Positions 19,564 to 28,805 are shown, counted from the first letter of the stretch. The stretch is 64,000 nucleotides of DNA from Roseiarcus sp963753135 (GCA_963753135.1 CAVWBA010000011.1:39732-103731), one strand, 5' to 3'. Numbers and translations are program-made. Notes: a model not told the origin generated them from the sequence alone.

Positions 19564-20060
19564 TGGCCCACCGTCGCCCGTTTGCGTTCGGCCGTTGCCG
19601 TTGGCCCATCCGGCAGGCTCAGAAGCCGATCCCTGACGGTTTCGAGCAGGCGAAGCGTGCGGCCTAAATCGTCGTCCGACGACCTCGCCGAGACACGAGC
19701 GTCGCGGATGTCGCTGGGATACAAGCTCGACCTGATCGACAGTCCGGCGTCCACGCGGACGTTAGGGCAAGGCTCTTTGCGCGGCGATCGGCGCGGATCC
19801 TCGCATCGCTCGATGAAGCCCGAATTCTCAAGCGCGTCGATCAGGCGGACAACCGAGGAGCAATCGAGAGACAAAGAGGCCGCCAACTCGTTCTGCCGCA
19901 TGGGCGTTTCGGACCGCGCGATCCGGAGCAAGGGTAGCCAGGTCGCTTCCGTCAAACCGAAAGGCTGCAACCGCCCGTCGACAGCGCGCCGCCACTCGCG
20001 CGCCACATGGGCGACGAGAGGCGCTAGCCGGGCGCGGGCGTCTTTTGGAGCAAGTGGCAT
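19560..20060 (-). CDS. MarR-family regulator with an internal out-of-frame segment
   Basis: Winged-helix repressor upstream of the exporter it probably controls. The frame gives a normal MarR N-terminus (HVAREWRRAVDGRLQPFGLTEATWLPLLRIA, RQNELAASLSLDCSSVVRLIDALENSGFIERCEDPR). The following stretch reads RSPRKEPCPNVRVDAG, where the family wing should be DRRAKSLALTSAGR. That wing is present in the neighbouring frame, the next segment GRRTVDQVELVSQ is in the third frame, and the original frame returns at IRDARVSARSS. Three one-base insertions therefore restore frame but garble about 30 residues of the wing. The start is uncertain (20060 or 20069). Confidence 0.65.
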   Translation of the reverse strand: MPLAPKDARARLAPLVAHVAREWRRAVDGRLQPFGLTEATWLPLLRIARSETPMRQNELAASLSLDCSSVVRLIDALENSGFIERCEDPRRSPRKEPCPNVRVDAGLSIRSSLYPSDIRDARVSARSSDDDLGRTLRLLETVRDRLLSLPDGPTATAERKRATVGQ

Positions 20061-20075
20061 GCGACTCATAATAGA

Positions 20076-20102
20076 TGACATACAAACAAATGGCATGTCA
20101 AC
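20076..20102 (-). promoter_or_regulatory. Probable MarR operator and promoter
   Basis: TGACAT (20076-20081) and ATGTCA (20095-20100) form an inverted repeat just before the MarR start. It overlaps a minus-strand TTGACA (20097-20102) that could be the -35 box. This is the usual geometry for MarR autorepression; inferred. Confidence 0.45.
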
Positions 20103-20323
20103 TATTCGCGAGCCGACCAAAACCCGGACCTCTGACTTCGTGGCTGCCCGGTTCCCGCATCCTCAACAAACGCCCCTCAACGCGTCAAACGGTCGCATTC
20201 CAACGCTAGCATGGCGGATAATGATCGATTGTCGATCGATGGAGCGTCGCGCATTCGCCTGGGCGGCGATCGGGCGGCCGACCGAAATGGATTGGCTGAA
20301 ATGAGCCGCCGGAGGAACAACCC

Positions 20324-20970
20324 ATGACACGACACATTCTTCTCGCCTGCGCAGCGCTCGCCGCCTGGACATTCGCTCCCGCCGCCCGGGCCGCCGAGGA
20401 TGAAGCGTCGCGCCGGCGATGGAGAGGATGCAGCATTGGGCTGACGACCACGAGGCGATGCTCGACGCCAAGGTCGCCGGTCTCAGGGCGGGCCTCAGGC
20501 TGACTTCGGATCAAGAGAAGCTCTGGCCGCCATTTGAAACGGCGATTCGCGACGCCGCGAAGCTGCACATGGACCAGATGAAGTCGATGATGGAGCGCAT
20601 GCGGAAGATGCACGAGACGATGATGCAAGGCGAGTCCGGCGAAGCTGTCTCTCCCATCGACCGACTCGAGGCCATGGGGCAGCGCATGTCCGCGCGCGGC
20701 GCGGCGATCGAGAAAGTCGCCGAGGCCGGCAAGCCGCTGTACGCAAGCCTCGACAAGTCCCAGAAGAGACGCTTCGTCATGCTTGGCCGGGCGCTATTCA
20801 TGATGGGACACGGTCATCCCGCCGCGGCCATGATGCACGGTATGATGGGCCACGGAGCGATGGGTCACGAGGGGACGATGGGCGGCGAGTCCGACAGGAT
20901 GGAGGGGATGGGGCATGGGCCCGACGAGCATGGGCCTGATGACGAAGAGGACAATTCGGACCAGCAATAA
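20324..20970 (+). pseudogene. Spy/CpxP-like periplasmic Met/His-rich protein, frameshifted near the signal peptide
   Basis: The signal peptide (MTRHILLACAALAAWTFAPAARAAEDEAS) lies in one frame from 20324. The mature protein (MERMQHWADDHEAMLDAKVAGLRAGLRLTSDQEKLWPPFETAIRD onward) continues in another frame to 20970, joined near 20400-20418. LTSDQEKLWPPFE is the LTxxQ motif of the Spy/CpxP periplasmic chaperone group. The middle is a long Met-rich helix (DQMKSMMERMRKMHETMMQ) and the C-terminus is His/Met/Asp-rich (MMHGMMGHGAMGHEG), suited to copper binding. It sits beside DUF305 and copA, which supports a metal-stress role. The frameshift may be genuine or an error. Confidence 0.7.
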
Positions 20971-21113
20971 CTCTGGGCGGCTCCCGCTCCACCCCAAGTC
21001 TGGCTGGTCAGTCGCGTCAGACGGGGCGATTTCGCTGACCCGCGGGCATAAGGCCTAACGCCGGACAGGCGGGACAAGAGCTGGCGCACACCTCGCGGTT
21101 ATGCGCCTGCGGA

Positions 21114-21485
21114 TCATTTGCCGTTTTTCTCCAGCCAAGCCTTCATTTGCGCGATCTCCTTCTGCTGCGCGGCGACGATGTCTGCGGCCAACTGGCGCAG
21201 TTCCGGGTCGGCTCCGTATTGGAGCTCGACCTTGGCCATATCGATCGCCCCTTGATGATGCGGAATCATCATAAGCGCGAAATCCGCGTCCGGCCTGCCT
21301 GTCGGCTTAACGTGCATGTTGTTCATCATGGTTTTCATCGAAGCCGCCAACGCCTTATCGGCGGGATTTGTCGCGGGCTTCATCGTCATGTTCATGCCCT
21401 TCATGTCCTCGGCGCAGACAGTTTCCGCTGTCGAGAGGAATGCGGGCATGGCGAGGGCGGCGACGATAGCCATGAATTTGTTCAT
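21114..21485 (-). CDS. DUF305 secreted protein of the copper locus
   Basis: 123 residues: Sec signal peptide (MNKFMAIVAALAMPAFLSTAETVCA), Met-rich segment DMKGMNMTMKP, then a helical DUF305 domain with DADFALMMIPHHQGAIDMAKVELQYGADPELRQLAADIVAAQQKEIAQMKAWL. The MMIPHHQGAI motif is the family signature and a likely metal site. Genes of this family are commonly found next to copper-resistance operons; here copA and a small membrane protein lie just upstream on the same strand. Periplasmic copper handling is inferred. Confidence 0.85.
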   Translation of the reverse strand: MNKFMAIVAALAMPAFLSTAETVCAEDMKGMNMTMKPATNPADKALAASMKTMMNNMHVKPTGRPDADFALMMIPHHQGAIDMAKVELQYGADPELRQLAADIVAAQQKEIAQMKAWLEKNGK

Positions 21486-21549
21486 AATGCTTTCTTTCTG
21501 AGTAGCGAGATCGGACCCGAATCAGTCCGGCTTGGGCGACGGCTCCACG

Positions 21550-21672
21550 TTAATTGCGGAGGTATTTGATTAGCGCCGCTATGCCGAGCGCCAACACGAT
21601 AAGAACTAGCAGCCAGACCAACCCGCCGCCCCACATCATGGAGCCGCCGAACATCCCATCGAAACCCATCAT
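21550..21672 (-). CDS. Small single-helix membrane protein (40 residues)
   Basis: MMGFDGMFGGSMMWGGGL followed by the hydrophobic helix VWLLVLIVLALGIAALIKYL and ending RN. AGGAG lies just before the paired ATG codons. Met/Gly-rich start plus one membrane span is a recurring type of small protein in copper operons. It sits 21 bp downstream of copA and 64 bp upstream of the DUF305 gene, in one apparent operon. Function unknown. Confidence 0.7.
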   Translation of the reverse strand: MMGFDGMFGGSMMWGGGLVWLLVLIVLALGIAALIKYLRN

Positions 21673-21693
21673 GCTCCTGTCCTCCTCATTTGC

Positions 21694-24084
21694 TCAATGG
21701 AGGCGCACGCTTCGCAATCTTAGCGCGTTGGCGATGACGCTCACTGACGACAGCGCCATCGCCGCTGCGGCAATCATCGGCGAGAGGAGGAGTCCGGTCG
21801 CCGGATAGAGAATGCCGGCCGCAATCGGCACGCCGGCGGCGTTATAGATGAAGGCGAAGAGCAGATTCTGCCGGATGTTGCGCATCGTCGCTTGCGAGAG
21901 GCGACGCGCCGCGACAATGCCGCCGAGATCCCCACCGAGGAGGGTGACGCCCGCAGATTCGATCGCGACGTCGGTCCCCGTTCCCATCGCGATCCCGACA
22001 TCGGCGGCCGCAAGCGCCGGGGCGTCGTTGACGCCGTCGCCAGCCATCGCGACGATCCGCCCTTCCTTGCGCAAACGCTCAACCACCCTGCCCTTGTCCT
22101 GCGGCAGGACTTCCGCCTCGATTTCGCCGATGCCAAGCTTGCGCCCGACGGCTTCGGCAGTCGCGCGATTGTCGCCCGTGAGCATGACCACGCGGACGCC
22201 CGCGCCCTTGAGCGCGCGAACCGCGTTAGCCGTCGTCGCCTTGACCGGATCGGCGATGGCGATCACGCCGCTCGCCTTGCCGTCGAGCGCGGCGAAGATC
22301 GCTGTCGCGCCGCCGTTGCGCAGTTCCTTCGCTGCTCCTTCAAGGGCGCCGACGTCGATTCCGGCCGCCTGCATCATCGGCTGATTGCCGAGCGCGACTT
22401 TGCGACCATCGATGATTCCGGTCACGCCCTTGCCCGAGACGCTCTCGAAGCCATCGACCTTGGCGAGCGCGAGACCGCGATCCGCCGCCGCGCGCAAGAC
22501 CGCGGCGGCGAGAGGATGCTCGCTGCCGCGCTCGAGACTGGCGGCGAGCTTAAGCAGTTCACCTTCGCTGACTCCGGGCGCAGGCTTCAGCGCCACAACC
22601 GCGGGCTTGCCTTCAGTCAGTGTGCCGGTCTTGTCGACGACAACCGTGTCGACCTTTTCGAGCCGCTCGAGCGCTTCTGCATTCTTGATCAGGACCCCCG
22701 CCTGGGCGCCCTTGCCCACGCCGACCATGATCGACATCGGCGTCGCCAGGCCGAGCGCGCACGGGCAAGCGATGATCAGCACCGAGACGGCCGCGACCAG
22801 GCCATAGGCCATCCGCGGTTCAGGACCCCAGATCGCCCAGGCGACGAAGGCGACGACGGCCACCCCGATCACAAGCGGCACGAACCAGCCCGACACCTGA
22901 TCAGCGAGACGCTGGATCGGCGCGCGGCTGCGCTGCGCCTGCGCAACCATCTGCACGATCTGCGCCAGCACGGTGTCGCGGCCGACCTTGTCGGCGCGCA
23001 TCACGAAGGCCCCGCTTCCGTTCATCGTGCCGCCGATGACCCGGTCGCCGACTGTTTTGCCGACCGGCATCGACTCCCCGGTCAGCATGGACTCATCGAC
23101 CGCGCTTCGCCCCTCGATGACTTCACCGTCCAGCGGGACCTTCTCGCCCGGCCGCACGCGCAAGGCGTCACCGATCTTCACCGCGTCGAGGGCGACCTCT
23201 TCGTCCGCGCCATTCGCGTTGACGAGCCGCGCGGTCTTGGGCGCAAGATCAAGGAGGGCGCGGATCGCGCCGCCCGTCTGCTCACGCGCCCTGAGCTCGA
23301 GCATCTGCCCGAGCAGGACAAGGGTCGTGATGACCGCCGCGGCTTCAAAATAGACAGCGACCGCGCCGCCCATTCCCCGAAAGTCCGGCGGGAAGAGGCC
23401 CGGCGCAACGGTGGCGACGACGCTATACGCCCACGCCACGCCGACCCCCATGGCGATCAGCGTGAACATGTTGAGATTGCGGTTCCTGAGCGACGTCCAG
23501 CCGCGTTCGAAGAACGGCCAACCAGCCCACAGCACGACCGGCGTGGCGAGCACAAGCTGAATCCAGTTGGAGACCGCTTCCGGCAGGAACGCATGCAGAT
23601 TGGTGAGATGCGCGCCCATTGCGAGCACGAACACCGGAATGGAGAGCGCAAGCGCGACCCAGAAGCGCCGGGTCATGTCGACGAGCTCCGCGTTCGGGCC
23701 GGCCGCTTCCGCGGCGACCTCCGGCTCCAGAGTCATGCCGCAGATCGGACAGTTCCCGGGATGGTCCTGCCGAATCTGCGGATGCATCGGGCAGGTGTAG
23801 ATTGCGCCCGCGGGAGGAGACTTCGGCGGGGTTGACGCGCCAGCGTGGTGAGCATGGTCATGCTCGGCGCCCGCGGGCGCGTCAGCCGGCTCCGACAGGT
23901 ATCGCGCGGGATCGGCGACGAACTTCTCGTGGCAGCCGGCAGAGCAGAAATAATAGGCTGCGCCAGCGTGCTCGGCCTTGTGCTTGGCCGTCGCCGGATC
24001 AATCGACATCCCGCAGACGGGATCCTTCGCGAGCGCGGTTCCGTGGTCGACGGAGCTCAAGGGCAAACCCTGCTTGTGTTCCAT
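21694..24084 (-). CDS. copA: Copper-exporting P1B-type ATPase
   Basis: Inner-membrane Cu(+) efflux pump of 796 residues. In order: N-terminal YHS domain (KDPVCGMSIDPATAKHKAEHAGAAYYFCSAGCHEKF), heavy-metal-binding finger (YTCPMHPQIRQDHPGNCPICGMTLEP), membrane helices, actuator loop (DESMLTGESMPVGK), the transport-site CPC (LIIACPCALGLATPMSIMVG), phosphorylation site DKTGTLTEGKP, GSEHPLA, TGDNRATAEAVG and hinge AGDGVNDAPALAAADVGIAMGTGTD. It lacks classic CxxC HMA domains and has YHS/HMBD instead, as in CopA of the Legionella/rhizobial kind. The CueR-type promoter at 24093-24123 places the transcript start only 2-3 nt before the ATG. Confidence 0.95.
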   Translation of the reverse strand: MEHKQGLPLSSVDHGTALAKDPVCGMSIDPATAKHKAEHAGAAYYFCSAGCHEKFVADPARYLSEPADAPAGAEHDHAHHAGASTPPKSPPAGAIYTCPMHPQIRQDHPGNCPICGMTLEPEVAAEAAGPNAELVDMTRRFWVALALSIPVFVLAMGAHLTNLHAFLPEAVSNWIQLVLATPVVLWAGWPFFERGWTSLRNRNLNMFTLIAMGVGVAWAYSVVATVAPGLFPPDFRGMGGAVAVYFEAAAVITTLVLLGQMLELRAREQTGGAIRALLDLAPKTARLVNANGADEEVALDAVKIGDALRVRPGEKVPLDGEVIEGRSAVDESMLTGESMPVGKTVGDRVIGGTMNGSGAFVMRADKVGRDTVLAQIVQMVAQAQRSRAPIQRLADQVSGWFVPLVIGVAVVAFVAWAIWGPEPRMAYGLVAAVSVLIIACPCALGLATPMSIMVGVGKGAQAGVLIKNAEALERLEKVDTVVVDKTGTLTEGKPAVVALKPAPGVSEGELLKLAASLERGSEHPLAAAVLRAAADRGLALAKVDGFESVSGKGVTGIIDGRKVALGNQPMMQAAGIDVGALEGAAKELRNGGATAIFAALDGKASGVIAIADPVKATTANAVRALKGAGVRVVMLTGDNRATAEAVGRKLGIGEIEAEVLPQDKGRVVERLRKEGRIVAMAGDGVNDAPALAAADVGIAMGTGTDVAIESAGVTLLGGDLGGIVAARRLSQATMRNIRQNLLFAFIYNAAGVPIAAGILYPATGLLLSPMIAAAAMALSSVSVIANALRLRSVRLH

Positions 24085-24092
24085 GAACGGAA

Positions 24093-24123
24093 GGCATAAA
24101 CCTTCCTATCATGGGAAGGTCAA
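24093..24123 (-). promoter_or_regulatory. CueR-type copper-responsive promoter of copA
   Basis: On the minus strand: -35 TTGACC (24118-24123), 19-bp spacer, -10 TATGCC (24093-24098). The spacer carries the dyad ACCTTCC-N7-GGAAGGT (24100-24120 on the plus strand). A 19-bp spacer with this dyad is the hallmark of MerR-family metal promoters, and the half sites match known CueR boxes. cueR itself starts 14 bp away on the other strand. Confidence 0.92.
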
Positions 24124-24136
24124 GCGGATTCTCGCA

Positions 24137-24541
24137 GTGAACATCGGCGCGGCCGCGGCGGCGAGCGGCGTCACCGCCAAGATGATCCGCCATTACGAGG
24201 CGATCGGGCTGTTGCGTCCCGCTCCGCGACGGGACAACGCCTATCGCGACTATGGGCCTCGCGACATCCACGAGCTTCAGTTCATCCGGCGCGCGCGCCG
24301 GCTCGGCTTTTCGATTGCGGAGATCGGCGAATTGCTGGCGCTATGGCGAGATCGCGGCCGCTCGAGCCGCGAGGTCAAGCGCATCGCGGAAGCGCATATC
24401 GGCGATCTTCAATCGCGCGTCGCCGAAATGCAGGCGATGGCGAACACGCTTCGCGAACTGGTCGCCGCCTGCCATGGCGACGATCGGCCGGACTGCCCGA
24501 TCCTCGATGACCTCGCGATGGACCCGGGTCCGCTCAGCTAG
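24137..24541 (+). CDS. cueR: Cu(I)-responsive MerR-family activator
   Basis: 134-residue transcriptional activator. The N-terminal winged helix (MNIGAAAAASGVTAKMIRHYEAIGLLRPAPRRDNAYRDYGPRDIHELQFIRRARRLGFSIAEIGELLALW) is followed by a dimerisation helix and the metal loop CHGDDRPDCPIL. The two loop cysteines are spaced as in CueR (Cys-x7-Cys). The GTG at 24137 was chosen because the HTH starts immediately after it. The frame is open upstream to 23978, but that part would cover the operator. Divergent from copA, whose promoter it should control. Confidence 0.9.
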   Translation: MNIGAAAAASGVTAKMIRHYEAIGLLRPAPRRDNAYRDYGPRDIHELQFIRRARRLGFSIAEIGELLALWRDRGRSSREVKRIAEAHIGDLQSRVAEMQAMANTLRELVAACHGDDRPDCPILDDLAMDPGPLS

Positions 24542-24595
24542 GCCAGAGTTCAGCGGGCTCCTTTGGCTTCCGCGCCGCAGGAGCCCGCAACAGCG

Positions 24596-25794
24596 TCAGG
24601 CCGCCGCCTTCGCCGTCATGGCGCGATACACGGCGCTCTCGAAATCGATGTATCCGCCTACCGAAGCAGGGTCCGCAAAGGGCAAGATCTGAGTGGCCCA
24701 GAAGCCGCCGATCCCATTCTTGCGATCGATCCAGAAGTAGAGATTGGCGAGGCCCGCCCACGCAAGGGCGCCGGCCGGCCGCCCGTCGGCGCGTCGTGGT
24801 CGTTGATCATGAACGTGAGCGCCCAGGACTTGGGCATTCCGGGGAAGAACTCGGCGTAGTTGGAAAGGCTCGGAATCACGCCTGGCAGCCCCTTGATTTT
24901 CATGTCGCCCGGGAGCCCGTTCTTGACCGCCATCTCGACCGTTTCTTTCTTGAGGACGCGTCCCGCCGGTCCCTGGCCGTCGTTCAACCACATCCGGATG
25001 AACTTCGCGTAGTCGAGCACTGTCGAGTAAAGCCCATGGCCGCCCATGTGCACCTCGGGGTCAGGCGGGAGCGCAAAGTCGGGGAGCGGCGTCAACTTTC
25101 CCGTCTCGTCCCGCTGATGCATTGTCACCATGCGCTTGCGCATCGATTCATTCATCGAAAACGCCGTGTCCTCCATGCCGAGCGGCTTGAAGATCCGCTC
25201 CTTCATCACTTCGCCAAGCCGCTTGCCGGCTATCCCCTCGACCACCTGGCCGGCCCAATCCATGTTCGAGCCGTACTCCCATTTCTCGCCGGGGTCGAAC
25301 AGTAGAGGCGTCCGAATCGAGGCGTGCGACGCGGTGATGACGCTCGGCTGCTTGTGGTCCTGAGCGAGCCGGTTGTAAGCCTCGTTGAAGAAGTCGTAGC
25401 CAAAGCCTGCGGTGTGAAGCAGGAGCATCCGCGTGGTCACGTCGCGCTTTGGCGCGCGAAGTTTCGGCTTTCCGGCGTCATCGAAGCCGTCGAGGACTTG
25501 GAGCTTGCCGATCTCCGGGGCGTAGGTCTTCGCCGGCGCGTCGAGGTTGAGCTTGCCGTCTTCCACCAACTGAAGGCACGCCGTGCCGGTAATCGCCTTG
25601 GTGGTCGAGAAGATGGCGAAGACGCTGTCGGCGGTCATCGGCGTATTGGCGCCTGCCTGGCGCACGCCGAAAGCGCCCTCGTAGATGTTGGCGTTGCGGT
25701 CCGTTGCGACCGCCACAACGCCCGGCACGCCGGGGGTGGAGTTCACGGCCTTGCTGAGTACGCCGTCGGCTGCTGTTTTGATTGATTGAACCAT
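24596..25794 (-). pseudogene. Class C beta-lactamase-like serine hydrolase with a C-terminal frameshift
   Basis: The first 345 or so residues are in frame from 25794: the SxxK nucleophile motif in FAIFSTTKAITGTACLQLVEDGKLNLDAP, the YxN motif in KWEYGSNMDWAGQVVEG, and GGHGLYSTVLDYAKFIRMWL. Near 24770-24785 the proper C-terminus (GALAWAGLANLYFWIDRKNGIGGFWATQILPFADP, then FESAVYRAMTAKAAA) moves to another frame ending at 24596. The uninterrupted frame instead ends in an Arg/Ser-rich tail at 24658. No signal peptide is seen, so it resembles cytoplasmic EstB-like esterases rather than a periplasmic beta-lactamase. The GC repeat CCGGCCGGCC at the junction makes an indel plausible. Confidence 0.75.
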
Positions 25795-25938
25795 GCCTTC
25801 CTCCCTGATAACCGCGGCGCGCCTATTTTGGGCCGCTGGCTCCGATCACTTTATCATATGAAAGTTGGCGTAACTCTGTCGGGGTCGGAGGTGCAGAAAC
25901 CCCTTGTCCACGCGGTTGTGCTGGTCCATGAGGCCGAA

Positions 25939-27145
25939 ATGAACGTCGCCTCGCCCTCAGCCACACGCAATTGGCCCAATCTCATCCGTCCTGCCATGCG
26001 CGACGTTGAGACCAGCGGTATCGTAGAAGTGTTCAACTACGGCCGCGGGCGGCAGGGGCTTATTCCCTTGTGGGTGGGCGAAGGCGACCTGCCCACCCCG
26101 CCGTTCATCTGCGAAGCGGCCAAGACCTCTCTCGACCGCGGCGAGACTTTCTACACCTGGCAAAACGGGGTCCCGGAGCTGCGCGACGCGATCGCGGCCT
26201 ATATGACGCAAGTCTATGGCGCGACGCCGGAGGGCCACCCTTTCTCGCCGCAGAATTTCTTCGTCACCATCGGCGGAATGCACGCGATCGAGATCGCAAC
26301 CAGGCTCATCGTCGGGCCGGGCGACGAGGCGCTGATCCCCACGCCAGCGTGGCCCAATTTCGTCGGCGCGCTCGAAATTTCCGGGCGCGCGCGCCGTGCC
26401 CGTGCGCCTCGATAAAGGAACGCGCTGGAGCCTCGATCCGGCGAAGCTCGAGAAGGCGGTGACGCCTCTAACCCGCCTCATCTTTTTCAACACGCCCGCC
26501 AACCCGACCGGGTTCGTCGCGACGCGGGAGGAGATTATCGAGACGCTCGCCATCGCGCGCCGGCATGGGCTTTGGATCATCGCCGATGAGATCTACGGGC
26601 GCCTCACCTACGACGGCGTCCGCGCGCCTTCCTTCCACGACGTCATGGCGCCCGACGACAAGATCCTGTTCGTCCAGACTTTGTCCAAGAACTGGGCGAT
26701 GACCGGTTTCCGCATCGGCTGGCTGGAGGCGCCGCCGGAGCTCGCCGAGGTGATCGAGAACCTGGTCCAATATACGACGTCGGGCGTGCCCGTGTTCAAC
26801 CAGCGCGCCGCGACTGCGGCGCTCGAACAGGGCGAAGCGTTTCTTGGCCAGCAAATCGAGCGCTGCCGCCGCTCGCGCGACATCCTATGCGAAGGGCTGG
26901 CCAAGACCGGCCGCGTTCGCTTCTTCAAGCCCGAGGCCGCGTTCTATCTCTTCTTCTCGATCGACGGCTTTTCCGATTCGCGCGCGCTCGCGCTCAGACT
27001 CATCGACGAAGCCGGCGTCGGCGCCGCGCCAGGAAGCGCCTTCGGCCCTGGCGGCGAAGGCCATCTGCGCATTTGCTTCGCCCGCGATCCCGAGCAGATC
27101 GCCGAAGCGACGCGGCGCATGGCGCGGTGGCTCGCGGCGGCCTAA
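25939..27145 (+). pseudogene. Class I/II pyridoxal-phosphate aminotransferase, split by one frameshift
   Basis: The N-terminal half (LWVGEGDLPTPPFICEAAKTSLDRGETFYTWQNGVPELRDAIAAYM) is in frame from 25939. The C-terminal half (DKGTRWSLDPAKLEKAV, NTPANPTGFVATREE, IIADEIYGRLTYDG, and the PLP-lysine segment TLSKNWAMTGFRIGWLEAP) is in another frame to 27145. The break is in GGGCGCGCGCGCC around 26381. Deleting one G gives ISGARAVPVRLDKG, a smooth join. Together they make about 400 residues, normal for an AAT-fold enzyme. Substrate is not evident. The gene is divergent from the serine hydrolase. Confidence 0.8.
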
Positions 27146-27470
27146 AGCAAATTGCTTTGGATTGAGGCGGCCGAGCGCGAACGGCTCGGACGACACGACA
27201 ATCTATTGCAGAAGATCCGAAATCAGGGTAAGCTTGCCCCATGATAAATTCTGCCCTTCCGCAGACCAGCGCCGCAGATTCCTGTTTTGGCGGGTCTCAC
27301 GCGGCGGAAAAGGGCCGAGAAAAATTCTTCCGGCAAAAAGCCGCGTAACCCATTGAAAAGTCTCGATTAGGACGAGAGAATCCAAGGAAATCCAAGAGAA
27401 TCCAACGCCTATAATCTGCGGGTTTCACAGCGAACAGGCGGCCCGCCAAGAAAATCCAAACCAATCGACC
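27146..27470. other. Intergenic region with short AATCCAA repeats
   Basis: About 325 bp between convergent genes without a credible gene. AAAGCAAATTGCTTT just after the aminotransferase stop is a small palindrome. AATCCAA occurs at 27379, 27389 and 27399 with exact 10-bp spacing and again at 27453. I cannot assign a function. Confidence 0.5.
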
Positions 27471-28805
27471 TCAGGCTCCGCGCGCCGGCAAGGGGGCGGC
27501 GCCCTGTTGCGCGACGGCGTCAAGATCGGCGGCGGTGATCGGCTGATCGACCACGAAAAAGTACGACGCCGCCGAAGCGAGCCCGATCACCGCGCCCACG
27601 ACCATCGCCGGAATGAACGAGCCGGTGTGCTGCACGATGAGCCCGGTGACCGTGGGCGCGAGCGCCCCGCCGAGATAGCCGCCGAAGTTCTGCATGGCGC
27701 CGATCGAAGCGGTGCAGTTCGTTGGCGCCGCGACCGAGCTTAGCGCCCAGGCGCAGGTGCTGGTGACGTAGAGGAGAAAGAGCGAGGCCGAAATGAAGGC
27801 GATCGCCAGCGCGTTGCTGGCGACGAAGGCGGCGGCGACGGTGCAGACCGCAGTGCCGCACAAGGCGATCGTCGCCGGATACCTTCGGCTGTTCACCGGG
27901 GACACGCCGCGGCGCACAAGAATGTCCGCGAGATAGCCGCCGAGCAGCCCCCCCACGACCCCCCAGACGAAGGGAATGGCGGCTGCGAAGCCGGTGAACT
28001 TGACGCTCATGTGCCGCTCGAGCTCCAGATAGCCGGGAAGCCACGCGGTATAGATCCACGTCAGATAGATGCAGCCGAAATAGCCGAGGATCATGCCCCA
28101 GGTGGTGCGGAAGCGGAACAATTGCTTCCATTCCCTGAGCGTCACGACAGTCCGCCCGCCGGGCGGATCGCCATGGGTGCGGTAGGCGTTCTCTTCCGCG
28201 GTCAGGTCGACGTCGCTCGGATTGCGGTAGAAGACGTACCAGACCGCCGCCATCGCGAGACCGGCGATCCCCATGATCATGAACATGATCCGCCAGCCGA
28301 AGCTCAGCATCAGGAAGGTGAGGAGCGGCACGGCGATCGCGGTCCCCAGCGACGAGGCGCAATTGAAGATTCCGGTCGCAAGTCCGCGGTCGCGCGGATG
28401 GAACCAGTCCCGGACCACGCGAGCGCCGGTCGGGAACTGCGGCGCCTCGCCGACGCCCAACAAGAGGCGAGCGGCGAAGAACTGGCCAAAACTCTGCACA
28501 ATGCCGCCGAGGAACTGGGCGAACGACCAAAGAGCGAGGCCGAAAGTCAACAGCCGGCGCGGCCAGAGCTTGTCGACCATTGCGCCTGTGGGCAATTGCG
28601 AAAACGCGTAAGCCCAGAGGAAGGCGGACAAGAGGTAGCCCATATCCGCGATCGACAGATGCAGATCGTCGCGAATGAGCAGATTGGCGACCGCCAGGGT
28701 GGCGCGGTCCACATAATTGATCGCGCCGGCCACGACCAGCATGGCGAGCGCAATCCGCTGAATCGATTTGACCCTCGGCGTCGCCGTCACCTTCGATATC
28801 GCCAT
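27471..28805 (-). CDS. MFS transporter of the anion:cation symporter (GudP/ExuT-like) group
   Basis: 12-helix inner-membrane transporter of 444 residues from ATG 28805. An N-terminal extension open to 28922 is basic and unlikely. The first helix is RIALAMLVVAGAINYVDRATLAVANLLIRDDLHLS, the usual INY-x-DR motif of ACS-family organic-acid carriers (hexuronate, glucarate, tartrate). GVGEAPQFPTGARVVRDWFHPRDRGLATGIFNCASSLGTAIAVPLL and the TWIYTAWLPGYLELERHMS loop are further family marks. It is probably an organic-acid uptake system; the exact substrate is unknown. The CitE-like lyase lies divergently upstream. Confidence 0.82.
   Translation of the reverse strand: MAISKVTATPRVKSIQRIALAMLVVAGAINYVDRATLAVANLLIRDDLHLSIADMGYLLSAFLWAYAFSQLPTGAMVDKLWPRRLLTFGLALWSFAQFLGGIVQSFGQFFAARLLLGVGEAPQFPTGARVVRDWFHPRDRGLATGIFNCASSLGTAIAVPLLTFLMLSFGWRIMFMIMGIAGLAMAAVWYVFYRNPSDVDLTAEENAYRTHGDPPGGRTVVTLREWKQLFRFRTTWGMILGYFGCIYLTWIYTAWLPGYLELERHMSVKFTGFAAAIPFVWGVVGGLLGGYLADILVRRGVSPVNSRRYPATIALCGTAVCTVAAAFVASNALAIAFISASLFLLYVTSTCAWALSSVAAPTNCTASIGAMQNFGGYLGGALAPTVTGLIVQHTGSFIPAMVVGAVIGLASAASYFFVVDQPITAADLDAVAQQGAAPLPARGA

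Noticed and set aside
21892..23835. 647-codon plus-strand open frame opposite copA
   Set aside because: Shadow of copA in high-GC DNA, Arg/Asp/His-rich, no start signal.
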